Notes: a model not told the origin generated them from the sequence alone. A DNA stretch of 64,000 nucleotides from CAWFQB01 sp965277875 (GCA_965277875.1 CBDIDV010000002.1:186001-250000); one strand, 5' to 3'; numbered from the stretch's first letter, positions 13,101 to 22,072 are shown. Translations and numbers: made by a program.

Positions 13101-14645
13101 TCATAGCTGGCCGGATCGAACGGGCGGCGTCCCTGATGCGGACGTGTCGCGCCATACTTTAATCCAGTGGTTGGTGTAAACGGCGCGTGGGATGTCGCTG
13201 ACAGATTGTTTGGGCATGTGGCAGTTTGTGCATCCGGTATGCGCGTTGACCGGGCAGACCTTGCCTGCCACGCCGCGTGTGGACGCGCCCTGTGCTATGT
13301 CCGCCTTCTCCTTGTCTCCTCTTCTCCTTGTCTCCCCCTCTGCCTCTTGTCCGCTGTGGCAGCGCAGGCAGATGGCGTCGTTGCGGCTGAGGCTCGGATC
13401 AGCGTTTGTATGCGCGTCGTGGCACGTCACGCACGACAGCGTTCCGCTCTGCCGATAACACGCGCTGCGCGCCAGCGCCACGCCCTGAAAACGGGGCAGG
13501 CTGACTTCCGTGTGCGGATCGCCCTGAGACACGTTGGCCTCGATGCGGTGGCAGTAGCCGCAAATGGCGTTGATGCGGTCAGGGGCCGCGCGGTGCAGGT
13601 CTTCCATGCCGTAGACCATGCCGGTCGGACCGGGTCGGGGCAGGGTGCGGGCGGTATAAGAAACGTTTGGGTTCCCGGCTTTCGCCTGCATTACCAGAGC
13701 CACATGCGCGCGTCCCGGCCCATGACAGCGTTCGCACCCCACGCCCAGCCGTGAGGCCGCCAGGTCGGGCAGGGGAGCCGCCTGCGCCGCATTGTCCGCG
13801 CTGTCGCCTGCATTACCTGCATTATTTGCATTATTTGCATCGTTACTGCCCGCGTTATTTTTGTTGGAACTACCGGCGGCGGCAGACGACGCGGACAGCG
13901 CGGCGGCGCGCAGAACCGTGGTGTGACACAGCAGGCAGCTTGTCAGCATGGCATTGGTTTGAACGCGGCCCGCTGCGCGGCCTAAGTGCGTTCCCGGCAA
14001 TTGCGTGGGCGTATAATCCCAGGTCCGCGCTTTTGGATAGTAGCTCAGGCGCAGTTCCACCCAGCCCTTCGCGTCGTCGCGGCTGAGAAACGTATGCGCG
14101 TTGCGTCCGCTGCCCATCACATAATCGGCGGGCAGGGCAGCCAAACCATGCGCGTTGCGCCCGGTCATCAGGCATTTGCCCTGCTTCAGCGTCGTGGCAT
14201 ACGTGCAGCGCAGTGTGGGGTCGGTAATGGCTTGCGCGGCCTGAAAATAGGGGCCGTCGTCGCGCGCCGACACAGCCCGCAATGTCTGCGCGTGGCGGGA
14301 GTGTGTATGCAGATTTGCCTCGGCGCGGTGGCAGGCTCCGCAGGCGGCATCTCCCAGATAGTCGGCGGCCTCCTGCGCGCTCAGGGCGCGTCTTAGCTCG
14401 CGCACATCCGCCACGGCTGCGGGGAGCGTTTCGGCCCGTCCATTATGGGCAGCAAAAGAGACAGGCGAAGGCGATGCGAGTGAAGAGGAAGTCGTTGAAG
14501 GAAAAGCCGTCAAAGAGGGCGGGAGTGCGGGCGGAACGGGAGCGGCGGAACGGGGAGAGCCGCAGGCGGCGAATGCCAGCAGGGCGGCGAGCGTCAGCAG
14601 CGCGAGCAGGCACATCCGCGCCGCGCCGCCCGCCCTTTCCGGCAT
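13101..14645 (-). CDS. Heptaheme c-type cytochrome lipoprotein, cytochrome c554-like (copy 2)
   Basis: 514 aa from ATG 14645, chosen because GGGGA lies 5 bases upstream and a compact lipoprotein signal (LLALLTLAALLAFAAC-G) follows directly; the frame is open to 14756. Seven heme sites: CGACH, CLLCH, CERCH (then GPGRAH), CGYCH, CVTCH, CLRCH, CTNCH. Layout matches copy 1 including the YGMEDLH motif. Between hemes 2 and 3 lies an Asn/Ala repeat linker (NDANNANNAGNAG). The segment with hemes 5-7 is identical to copy 1. Only 27 bp separate it from copy 1, so both are probably co-transcribed. Confidence 0.9.
   Translation of the reverse strand: MPERAGGAARMCLLALLTLAALLAFAACGSPRSAAPVPPALPPSLTAFPSTTSSSLASPSPVSFAAHNGRAETLPAAVADVRELRRALSAQEAADYLGDAACGACHRAEANLHTHSRHAQTLRAVSARDDGPYFQAAQAITDPTLRCTYATTLKQGKCLMTGRNAHGLAALPADYVMGSGRNAHTFLSRDDAKGWVELRLSYYPKARTWDYTPTQLPGTHLGRAAGRVQTNAMLTSCLLCHTTVLRAAALSASSAAAGSSNKNNAGSNDANNANNAGNAGDSADNAAQAAPLPDLAASRLGVGCERCHGPGRAHVALVMQAKAGNPNVSYTARTLPRPGPTGMVYGMEDLHRAAPDRINAICGYCHRIEANVSQGDPHTEVSLPRFQGVALARSACYRQSGTLSCVTCHDAHTNADPSLSRNDAICLRCHSGQEAEGETRRRGDKEKADIAQGASTRGVAGKVCPVNAHTGCTNCHMPKQSVSDIPRAVYTNHWIKVWRDTSASGTPPVRSGQL
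13209..13493. repeat. 285-bp identical block, copy 2
   Basis: Partner of 11625-11909. Inside it, between hemes 6 and 7, is a purine-rich repeat-like stretch (minus strand GGAGACAAGGAGAAGAGGAG) read in frame as GETRRRGDKEK. Confidence 0.93.
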
Positions 14646-15125
14646 CGTATTCCCCATTTGTAAAGGTGTCGGGCCGGACCGTGGCTCTCGAGCCACGCTG
14701 CCCTGTTCTGCGCCTTCGCGCTCCTGCTTACATATCCATCCACGCATCAACGCCATGCCTCTATCGCAAAAAACCGCAAAACATTGTGCGCCTATTCGCT
14801 CCGTAAGCTGCTTTGTCCGCAGCGACTTTGCACCGTTTTCGCTACCAGAACACTATACCATGCTATGAAATGAAATTGCTGTCAAATAAATCGCTCTCAA
14901 AGGATATTTTTGCGTAAGACACTCATTTAATTTCGGGGTTGGACTTTTGGGGTGGAACTTTTGGGATCGTATCGCGCGGTCGAAGCTGCTGACGTTGTTT
15001 TGCTGCATCCGTGGGCCGCGTACCGGAGGCAGGCGCAAAGCGTCGCTCGGAACGAACCTGTCCTTCCGAGCGGCGTTCTGCACAGTCGTCAATCCCTGCA
15101 TCGCGACAATCTGCGCTTCCTCAAA
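14646..15125. other. Intergenic region between cytochrome 2 and pseudopilin 2
   Basis: About 480 bp. The first 111 bp are open in the cytochrome frame but lack a ribosome site. The rest is partly AT-rich with a near-repeat GGACTTTTGGGG/GGAACTTTTGGG at 14941-14969. An 82-codon minus frame (14853-15101) has no family resemblance and no good start. Confidence 0.4.
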
Positions 15126-15926
15126 CTACTGCTGACACTTGGGTTCCCACTTCTGAGGGTGGTTATAGATGTACATGTTGCTATCTTTTTCCCACTTGGC
15201 ATGTCCGTCTGTGTAATCGTAGTTGCGTCCGTCCACATGTTTTGGCAGCCAATCGCCGTAGCAGTTGGGACAGGTATTCTTCGGGTCCGGCGTGCCGGTT
15301 CCTCCCGCGCAGCCCTGGTCGCCGATGTATCCCATGTACTCGATCTTGGAACAGTCTTTGCCCGTCTCGAAGATCAGGATGGTGGAGGCGGTCTGGGGGA
15401 TGGACGACTGCTTGGCGGCAGGCCCCAGATAAACCGCATTGTCACCGATCCAGTTGCTGTACGCGTACCCGGCGGCGTCCGTGTTGGTGGCCGTATACCA
15501 GACGGGATTGCCGGACGGGCAGGAAAATATCTGCGAGTTTTTAGTGTAAGGGATCAAAATGGAACCCCAGTTATTCGTGACGCCGCCGGCATTGCCCTGG
15601 CCCATCACGCTCAGGGGGGCCGTGTACCAGCCGTAGAGGTCGGTGGAACCCGGCTTGGTAATGTCCTGCACCGGCCAATAGTTTTCGATGCTGCCGTCGG
15701 GCGTTTTGCGATACACCTCCATGTAGCGCTCATCGTAGTCCTGAATGTACATCACGGCGGCTGTGCCGAGCTGTTTCATGTTGGACAGGCAGCTTGTCTG
15801 CCGCGCTTTTTCGCGCGCCTGGGCAAACACGGGAAACAGAATGGCCGCTAGAATAGCGATAATGGCGATAACGACGAGCAGTTCGATCAGAGTGAAGGCC
15901 GACAGGGTGCGCTGGTGCAGTCTCAT
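15126..15926 (-). CDS. Type II pseudopilin-like protein (prepilin N-terminus, H-X9-DG)
   Basis: 266 aa. Prepilin N-terminus FTLIELLVVIAIIAILAAIL followed by FPVFAQAREKARQTSC, and C-terminal H-X9-DG (HVDGRNYDYTDGH). Sister of the protein at 10283-11170. Heads the minus-strand run that continues into the two cytochromes, so the pseudopilus-like protein and electron carriers may be expressed together. Cys pairs (CPSG, CPNC, C at the extreme end) suggest disulfides in the exported domain. ATG at 15926. Confidence 0.93.
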   Translation of the reverse strand: MRLHQRTLSAFTLIELLVVIAIIAILAAILFPVFAQAREKARQTSCLSNMKQLGTAAVMYIQDYDERYMEVYRKTPDGSIENYWPVQDITKPGSTDLYGWYTAPLSVMGQGNAGGVTNNWGSILIPYTKNSQIFSCPSGNPVWYTATNTDAAGYAYSNWIGDNAVYLGPAAKQSSIPQTASTILIFETGKDCSKIEYMGYIGDQGCAGGTGTPDPKNTCPNCYGDWLPKHVDGRNYDYTDGHAKWEKDSNMYIYNHPQKWEPKCQQ

Positions 15927-16307
15927 GTTTTCGTCCTTTCGAGCAAACTTACCGAATTACGCTCCGCGGCGCGTCCTCCGCAGGGAGTTTAGGACAGCGT
16001 TTTCGCACAGTGAGCAATCGTGTCGCCACAGATGTCTTCGGTCAACATCTTAATTGAACATTTTTTTTACAAATCCTTCCTTCTACAAAAAACTTTTACA
16101 AACAATTTGCAGTGACGCGCATGATAACATAGTTTCCCGGATAAAACCGGAATCGAATAAGAAATTGGAATGAAGGTATACTGGTATCCTGTGGCTCGCA
16201 CAGCGGCGAAGACAGCATGAAAAAAGATGCGCCGCTTCGCGTCAACTATGTAAAACGCTTTGAGCGGATAAAAGGCGGACAAACGAGGGAAGAGGAGTGA
16301 CGACAAC
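15927..16307. other. Divergent intergenic region (pseudopilin 2 / sucC)
   Basis: About 380 bp between divergent genes, so it must carry promoters for both. A T8 run (16060-16068) and an A6 run (16087-16092) are seen, but no promoter pair I would defend. Confidence 0.3.
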
Positions 16308-17468
16308 GTGAAGATACACGAGTATCAAGCGAAAGAGGTACTGGCCCGCTATGGCGTGGCGATCCCCAAAAACGCCGGCGTGGCGACGACCCCCGAAGAA
16401 GTGAAGGCCAAAGTCGCCGAACTCGGCGGGCGCGGCGTGGTCAAGGCGCAGGTGCATACGGGCGGGCGGGGCAAGGCCGGGGGCATCAAGGTCGCTAACA
16501 GCCCCGAAGAGGGCGAGCAGATCGCCCGCGCCATGCTGGGAATGCTGCTCAAAACGCACCAGAACCCCGATGGCCTGACCGTGGAAAAAGTCTTGATCGA
16601 AGAACCCATCAAGATCGTGCAGGAGTATTATCTGGGCATCGTGCCGGATCGCGACTCGCAGCGCGACGTTTTGATCGTGAGCGCTAAAGGCGGCATGGAC
16701 ATCGAAGCGGTCGCCGAGGAAGACCCGGACGCGATTGCCCGGCTGCCCATTGACCCCCTCGAAGGCCTGCGCGACTATCAGCTTCGCCAGGTGTGCTACG
16801 ACGCCAAACTCGACCCCGCCGTCATCAACAAGGCGGTCGTTTTCCTGCGCCAGCTTTATAATGCGTATGTGGCCTCGGACGGCTCGCTTGCCGAAATCAA
16901 TCCCCTTGCCGTAACCGAAGACGGGCGCGTCCTGGCCGCCGACGCCAAGTTTCAGATTGACGACAGCGCCTTATTCCGTCATCCCGACTTTGCCGCGTTC
17001 AGCGAGGAAAGCGAAGAAGACGCCATTGAAGCCGAAGCGCACAAGCTGGACATCGCGTATGTGCGGCTGGGCGGGGATGTGGGTATCATCTGCAACGGCG
17101 CGGGCCTGACCATGACCACGATGGACGAAGTAAAGCGCGCAGGCGGCGAACCCGCCGACTTTCTGGACGTGGGCGGCGGCGCGCAGGCCGAGCGCGTGCG
17201 GGCCTGCCTGGGCATCGTCCTGTCCGATCCGAACGTCAAGGGCGTACTGATCAACATCTTCGGCGGCATCACGCGCTGCGACGAGGTGGCGAAGGGTGTC
17301 ATCTCGGCTACGGAGTCTATGGACATCAAGGTTCCTATCGTTGTGCGCCTTGCCGGGACGCGTGCCGAGGAAGGGCAGGCCATTCTCGCGCAGTCCACCC
17401 TGATTCCCGCCGATACGATGCAGGATGCGGCCGCTAAAATCGTCGAACTCGTCAACAAGGCGGCGTAG
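16308..17468 (+). CDS. sucC: Succinate-CoA ligase (ADP-forming) subunit beta
   Basis: 386 aa, the normal length. Converts succinyl-CoA to succinate with substrate-level ATP formation in the TCA cycle, together with the alpha subunit SucD. ATP-grasp N-terminus (MKIHEYQAKEVLARYGV, VVKAQVHTGGRGKAGGIK), EINPLAV, DAKFQIDD and the C-terminal ligase motifs NGAGLTMTTMD and NIFGGITRCDEVA are all present. GTG start at 16308 with AGAGGAG 10 bases upstream. sucD is not in the window; the next gene is unrelated and separated by a 149-bp inverted repeat. Confidence 0.97.
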   Translation: MKIHEYQAKEVLARYGVAIPKNAGVATTPEEVKAKVAELGGRGVVKAQVHTGGRGKAGGIKVANSPEEGEQIARAMLGMLLKTHQNPDGLTVEKVLIEEPIKIVQEYYLGIVPDRDSQRDVLIVSAKGGMDIEAVAEEDPDAIARLPIDPLEGLRDYQLRQVCYDAKLDPAVINKAVVFLRQLYNAYVASDGSLAEINPLAVTEDGRVLAADAKFQIDDSALFRHPDFAAFSEESEEDAIEAEAHKLDIAYVRLGGDVGIICNGAGLTMTTMDEVKRAGGEPADFLDVGGGAQAERVRACLGIVLSDPNVKGVLINIFGGITRCDEVAKGVISATESMDIKVPIVVRLAGTRAEEGQAILAQSTLIPADTMQDAAAKIVELVNKAA

Positions 17469-17476
17469 CGCGATGG

Positions 17477-17625
17477 CTGTCTTGAACTGTGATTTTTGGG
17501 ATTAGTGGGAACACTATGATTGGATGCGCCGCTGATTACCGCGTGTCCTTTACTCTGAACAGACCAGAGTTCCAGCCTGCAATCATAGTAATTCAATCAA
17601 TCCCAAAAATCACAGTTCAAGACAG
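17477..17625. repeat. 149-bp snap-back inverted repeat after sucC
   Basis: Outer arms 17477-17503 and 17599-17625 are perfect complements over 27 bp. Inner arms 17513-17522 and 17580-17589 are perfect over 10 bp. The centre has a further ACTCTG/CAGAGT stem. The whole element can fold as one long hairpin. No U-run at either end. Confidence 0.92.
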
Positions 17626-17655
17626 ATGCGCTCGGTATTGCTTCCGGAGACCCAC

Positions 17656-18282
17656 ATGGACGAACTGGACCCGCTGCACAAAGTCGAACTCGCCATGCTG
17701 CGCGCCGAGCATCAGAAGAAGTTTCAGGCCATGATTACCTACCTGAAAGACAAGGTGGGCGAGGGCGTGGAGTATCGTAACAGCGTAGCCCGCGTCATAG
17801 TGTCCGATGCGGGCGCGTACTGCGAACTCAACGACCTGCCGGAAGAGTTTTCCGGCGCGGTCGGCCCCGATGTCCACGCGCGGTCGGTCGCCCCTGACGA
17901 AGCCATCCAACTGCTGACCCGCGCGTTTGACGCGTTGATGCAGGCAAATCGGGAGAATACGCGGCACTGTTCCCTGCTCGCGCTGTATGCGCGGCGGGGC
18001 ATCATGGATCGCAAGAACTGCTATGTGTTCGAGTACCGCGTCGGCGATGACGAGGCTATGTCGCGCCCGCTTGTCATCGGACAATTCCAGCCCGGCGTCA
18101 TGCCGCTGTTCTTCAAGATCAAGATAGACGCCGATTTTGCGTCCCAGGCGCTCGACATGCCACGCGGCATGGTGTTCTGCATCGCCAATGCGGGCGACCG
18201 GCATCTCTTAGTGCGCGTCCCCTTTACCGGGCAGCAGGTGACTAACCTGAGCGACCTGCCTTTGAGCGAGACCGTGCAGTAG
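17656..18282 (+). CDS. Conserved hypothetical protein
   Basis: 208 aa, soluble, no signal peptide or membrane segment. Start ATG 17656 (MDELDPLHKVELAML) has CGGAG 6 bases upstream; the frame opens at 17626 but that start lies in the inverted repeat arm and has no ribosome site. The N-terminal third looks helical; the C-terminal half (RPLVIGQFQPGVMPLFFKI, DMPRGMVFCIANAGDRHLLV) looks like a compact beta fold. I do not recognise the family. It follows sucC on the same strand, but the long inverted repeat may separate them. Confidence 0.75.
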   Translation: MDELDPLHKVELAMLRAEHQKKFQAMITYLKDKVGEGVEYRNSVARVIVSDAGAYCELNDLPEEFSGAVGPDVHARSVAPDEAIQLLTRAFDALMQANRENTRHCSLLALYARRGIMDRKNCYVFEYRVGDDEAMSRPLVIGQFQPGVMPLFFKIKIDADFASQALDMPRGMVFCIANAGDRHLLVRVPFTGQQVTNLSDLPLSETVQ

Positions 18283-18680
18283 TCCAGCAGGCGTTCAGCA
18301 TCGCTTGTCGTTCAACATTGCCTGCAAGTCTATTGTTTTGCTCCGCAAAGTACCTGTTTTGAGGGTTTGCGCCCAAAAAATCGTATGCCCTCTTTGTACG
18401 ACGGCCAATCGTGCAGTATCATAGAGCAGCAGCATTCAAACGTGACATGCCATAACGCGCTGTTGTCTTACTGCACATTCACCGCAAACCCCGCGTTCTG
18501 TCCCGCCACACTTGCTTCGGCATCGCTGTTCCTTGCTGCTTGTTTCTCGTAGGTGTCCTCCGGGTTTGTCCTCCGGCGTGGTTGGTCTGGACTGCTTCGA
18601 TTTTGTTTCGCCGGCTTTTTGCGCGAAATTCTTATGTGAATCATCTGCAAGTCCGCGCATCGTGTAACACAGGAGTATCC
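18283..18680. other. Intergenic region before the PEP-CTERM gene
   Basis: About 400 bp. I see no convincing gene, RNA or long repeat. The strong ribosome site AGGAG at 18670-18674 belongs to the downstream gene. Confidence 0.4.
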
Positions 18681-19949
18681 ATGTCTAGTTTCATTTCACA
18701 TCCTTTCGTTTCGCGCCGCTCCGCTTCGCGTTTTTCTGCCGCGGCGCGCGCCTCCTGCGCGCTGCTGTGCCTCGCGCTGCCCGCCCTGCTGCATACGTCG
18801 GCCCAGGCGCAGTATTCTTTCTCTGCTGTCACCCTTGATCCCGGACTTGTCAGCGTGTTCGGGTTCAACGACAATCTGCAAGCCTACGGCACGGATGGCA
18901 GCGGCAATGTGGTCATCACGGGCGCGAATTTTACCGGACTTACCACGCTGGGTACGTTTGATCCTGCCATTAACCAGAATAGTCCTTTCGCCGTCAACAA
19001 TGCGGGCCAGGTGGCCGGCGACGGCACTTTCAGCAGCAACAATGTCACCCATGCCTTCCTCAGCGGCCCCGGCGGTCTGATGGATCTGGGCGCATTCAGC
19101 AACAGCCTGGATCCGACCTTTGATCTTAATAGCCATGCCACGGGCATCAACAGCAGCGGACAGGTAGTAGGACTTGGCGACGCGCTTTATGATGCGGGCG
19201 GCGGTACTATCCTGACTGTCAATCATGCCTTACTGTACCAGAACGGCACACTGACCGACCTGGGCGGCATTCCCAACAGCGGCGATCCGTCCGGGGTCAG
19301 CGCCAACAGCGAGGCGCAGGCGATCAATGACGCGGGCGTGATCGTGGGCGACGGCGACACCGAAGTATCGCCCGGCGTGTTTGAAGATCACGCGTTCGTT
19401 TTCAGCAACGGCGCGTACTCTACGCTTGGTACGCTCAACAACACCACATTCAGTTACGCGGCGGGCATCAATAACTCGAATCAAATCATCGGCTATTCCA
19501 CGTATGCGCCCGGTTTGTTTGACGTGCATGCCTTTCTGCACACGGGAACCGGCCTGCTGACAGCCGGGGACGACTTAGGCACGTTCGGCGGGGCCGACAG
19601 CTTCGCCGATTACATCAATGATTCCGGCCGGGTACTCGGCGTGGCGCAGGATGCGAGCGGCGCATTCCTGCCATTCGTCTATCAAGGCAGCGGACTGCTC
19701 AGCCTCAACGATTTCGTTCCCGCCTCGTCGGGTCTGAGCAATCTGTTGTTCTACGGCCTGAATAACAACAATCAGATACTGGGTTCCGGCACAGACGCGC
19801 TGGGCAACACCGATTATTTTCTGCTCAGCGCCGCCACAGTGACTCCGGAACCTGGCGCGTTCGCGCTTGCGGGGGCGCTTGGCCTGCTCGTGCCGGGCCT
19901 GCTGGCGCGCAAACGCCGACAGCGCAAAGCCATTGTGACCGCTGAGTGA
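18681..19949 (+). CDS. Secreted HAF-repeat protein with PEP-CTERM sorting signal
   Basis: 422 aa. Signal peptide about residues 1-35 ending ...HTSAQAQ. Then repeats of the HAF type: HAFLSGPGGLMDLGAF, HALLYQNGTLTDLGGI, HAFVFSNGAYSTLGTL, HAFLHTGTGLL...LGTF, each paired with an AINDAGVIVGDG-like unit. The C-terminus is a PEP-CTERM tripartite signal: TPEP, a hydrophobic helix (AGALGLLVPGLLA) and RKRRQRK. An exosortase would be needed to process it, encoded elsewhere. Start ATG 18681 with AGGAG 5 bases upstream. Surface or matrix protein; specific role unknown. Confidence 0.9.
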   Translation: MSSFISHPFVSRRSASRFSAAARASCALLCLALPALLHTSAQAQYSFSAVTLDPGLVSVFGFNDNLQAYGTDGSGNVVITGANFTGLTTLGTFDPAINQNSPFAVNNAGQVAGDGTFSSNNVTHAFLSGPGGLMDLGAFSNSLDPTFDLNSHATGINSSGQVVGLGDALYDAGGGTILTVNHALLYQNGTLTDLGGIPNSGDPSGVSANSEAQAINDAGVIVGDGDTEVSPGVFEDHAFVFSNGAYSTLGTLNNTTFSYAAGINNSNQIIGYSTYAPGLFDVHAFLHTGTGLLTAGDDLGTFGGADSFADYINDSGRVLGVAQDASGAFLPFVYQGSGLLSLNDFVPASSGLSNLLFYGLNNNNQILGSGTDALGNTDYFLLSAATVTPEPGAFALAGALGLLVPGLLARKRRQRKAIVTAE

Positions 19950-20028
19950 TTCCGCCTGTCAGGCGACGCGGTCTGCTTCCCGATCCACTGTTCGCGCTCT
20001 GGAAGCAGGCCGCGCCGCTAAATATCCG

Positions 20029-20065
20029 AAACGACCGGGCAGCACACCGCCGCCCGGTCGTTTTT
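20029..20065 (+). terminator. Rho-independent terminator after the PEP-CTERM gene
   Basis: Stem AAACGACCGGGC / GCCCGGTCGTTT with an 11-nt loop, ending in a T run. Also usable in reverse because the arms carry A and T ends. Confidence 0.92.
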
Positions 20066-20124
20066 GCCGTAATTACGCGCCGCCGCTGCGTAAGGACAAC
20101 AAACGCCATGCGCCATAATGAGTT

Positions 20125-20247
20125 GTCCTGCACTCGGATTACACAGACGGATTACACAGATTGGCGGGATGAACAGGATTGGATGCGCCTTAATCTTGTC
20201 CATCCTCTCAATCTGTGTAATCTGTCTGTGTAATCCGAGTGCAGGAC
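20125..20247. repeat. Long near-perfect hairpin element upstream of hslU
   Basis: Outer arms 20125-20162 and 20210-20247 match at 37 of 38 positions; inner arms 20163-20180 and 20192-20209 match at 13 of 18. Total arm 56 bp, loop only 11 nt. Made of repeated GGATTACACAGA words. It lies between the terminator and the hslU start 46 bp further on. Confidence 0.95.
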
Positions 20248-20293
20248 CAACACGGCGCGAATAGATCAGACAGTTACGAGAGGCAGCGCGAAT

Positions 20294-21874
20294 ATGGCCG
20301 ATGCAGTGGAAGCAGTTGAGGATTTGACGCCGCGTGAGATCGTGGCCGAACTGGACAAGTATATCGTCGGGCAAAAGAACGCCAAGCGGGCCGTGGCCGT
20401 CGCGCTTCGTAATCGCTACCGCCGCCGTCTGCTCGGCGACGACCTGCGCGACGAGGTGATCCCCAAAAACATTTTGATGATCGGGCCGACCGGTGTGGGC
20501 AAGACCGAGATCGCGCGCCGACTCGCAATCCTGGCCCGCGCGCCCTTCGTCAAGGTGGAGGCCACCAAGTTTACCGAGGTCGGGTATGTGGGCCGGGACG
20601 TGGACTCGATGGTGCGCGATCTGGTGCAGGTCGCTATCCGTCTTGTGGAAGCGGAGAAAATCGCTCTGGTGCAGCCTGCCGCGCAGGAACGCGCCGTAGC
20701 CCGCATCGTGAACCTGCTCCAGCCGGAACGTCCGGCTGCAGGGCGCGGCAGGCGCGGCAGCGCGGAGGACGCCCCCGACATGGCCCGCAACCTGCGCGAC
20801 ATGTGGGCGCAGATGTTCCCCAACATGGAGGCGAACGGCAATGCTGTGATCCTGAACGCGAATGCGGCGCAGGGGGACAGGGCAGAGACAGCCACCGTGG
20901 ACAAGCCCGAACGCCCCACCTCGGACGGCTCGGACGCTGATGCGCGAAGCGACGAGGAGGCCAAAGACGCGGCCCGCCGCGAACGTATTCGCGAGCGTCT
21001 GCGCGTTCAGGTGGCGAATGGCGCGCTGGACGCGCAGGAATTGGAAATCTCCATAGAGGAAAGCCAGAGTTCACCGTTTATGCATGTGTTCAGCAACCAG
21101 GGCGCGGACGATATGAGTATGGACATGTCTAATGCTCTGGGAGGGCTGATGCCGCGCAAGCAAAAGAAGCGCAAAGTGACCATCGGGGAAGCCAAAAAGA
21201 TATTTACGGACGAAGAAGCGCAGAGTTTAATTGACCGCGACAGCCTGAACCGCGAGGCGATCCTGCGCGCCGAGCAAAGCGGCATCATCTTCGTGGACGA
21301 GATAGACAAGATCGCGAGCGGCGGGCGGGGGCCGGGCGGAGGAAGCGGGCCGGACGTGTCCCGCGAGGGCGTACAGCGCGACATCCTGCCTATCATCGAA
21401 GGCTCGACCATCAACACCAAGTTCGGGCCGGTCAAGACCGACCACATTTTGTTCATCGCGGCGGGCGCGTTCCACGTTTCCAAGCCGTCCGACCTGATCC
21501 CGGAGCTTCAGGGACGCCTGCCGATCCGCGTGGAACTGGAGAACCTGACCGAGGGGGATTTTCAGCGCATCCTGACCGAACCGCGCAACGCCCTGACCCG
21601 GCAGTACACGGCCCTGCTTGCCACCGAGGGCGTTCATGTGGAGTTCGGCGGGGACGCGGTTGCGGAACTGGCGCGCATCGCCGCCCACGTCAACCGCACC
21701 AGCGAGAACATCGGCGCGCGCAGGCTGCATACCCTGCTGGAACGCCTGCTCGAAGATGTGTCCTTCGACGCCCCCGACCTGCCCAACAAAAACATCCACG
21801 TAGACGCCGCGTATGTCCACCGCCGCCTGGACGACATCGTGAAAGACGAAGACCTCAGCCGCTACATCTTGTGA
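20294..21874 (+). CDS. hslU: ATP-dependent protease ATPase subunit HslU (ClpY)
   Basis: 526 aa, longer than the usual ~445-460. AAA+ unfoldase that feeds substrates to HslV peptidase in the cytoplasm. Seen: N-terminal LTPREIVAELDKYIVGQ, Walker A GPTGVGKT, pore loop GYVGRD, Walker B IIFVDEIDKIA, and the conserved C-terminal tail DLSRYIL that docks into HslV. The extra length is in the I-domain (about residues 145-235), which is Asp/Glu/Arg-rich and low in complexity. hslV, normally adjacent, is absent from this window. Start ATG 20294, GAGAGG upstream. Confidence 0.95.
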   Translation: MADAVEAVEDLTPREIVAELDKYIVGQKNAKRAVAVALRNRYRRRLLGDDLRDEVIPKNILMIGPTGVGKTEIARRLAILARAPFVKVEATKFTEVGYVGRDVDSMVRDLVQVAIRLVEAEKIALVQPAAQERAVARIVNLLQPERPAAGRGRRGSAEDAPDMARNLRDMWAQMFPNMEANGNAVILNANAAQGDRAETATVDKPERPTSDGSDADARSDEEAKDAARRERIRERLRVQVANGALDAQELEISIEESQSSPFMHVFSNQGADDMSMDMSNALGGLMPRKQKKRKVTIGEAKKIFTDEEAQSLIDRDSLNREAILRAEQSGIIFVDEIDKIASGGRGPGGGSGPDVSREGVQRDILPIIEGSTINTKFGPVKTDHILFIAAGAFHVSKPSDLIPELQGRLPIRVELENLTEGDFQRILTEPRNALTRQYTALLATEGVHVEFGGDAVAELARIAAHVNRTSENIGARRLHTLLERLLEDVSFDAPDLPNKNIHVDAAYVHRRLDDIVKDEDLSRYIL

Positions 21875-21887
21875 ATAAGAGATGATG

Positions 21888-21931
21888 GACGATAGCGGGA
21901 GAAATTTTCCGGATAACTATTATCTATCGTC
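21888..21931. repeat. Small inverted repeat after hslU
   Basis: GACGATAG (21888-21895) and CTATCGTC (21924-21931) are perfect complements around an A/T-rich loop that itself can pair GGGAGAAA with TTTTCC. Possible weak transcription end for hslU; no U-run. Confidence 0.5.
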
Positions 21932-22072
21932 TATGCGCCTCTGCTTTTCCAGCATTCCTGCCGGCAAGAGAACGTGGAGGAATGCGGAACAATGAAAGCG
22001 GGAGAACACGGAACAAATCAGAATAGGTTCGGAATTTGGTTTGGACGCAATCAGTTCCGCGAGGAGGATACA

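Noticed and set aside
14853..15101. 82-codon minus-strand gene
   Set aside because: No ribosome site, no recognisable domain, and it lies in a partly AT-rich spacer.
17477..17625. sucC terminator
   Set aside because: The stem is strong, but no U-run follows on either strand and the arms are far longer than a normal terminator, so it is listed as a repeat.
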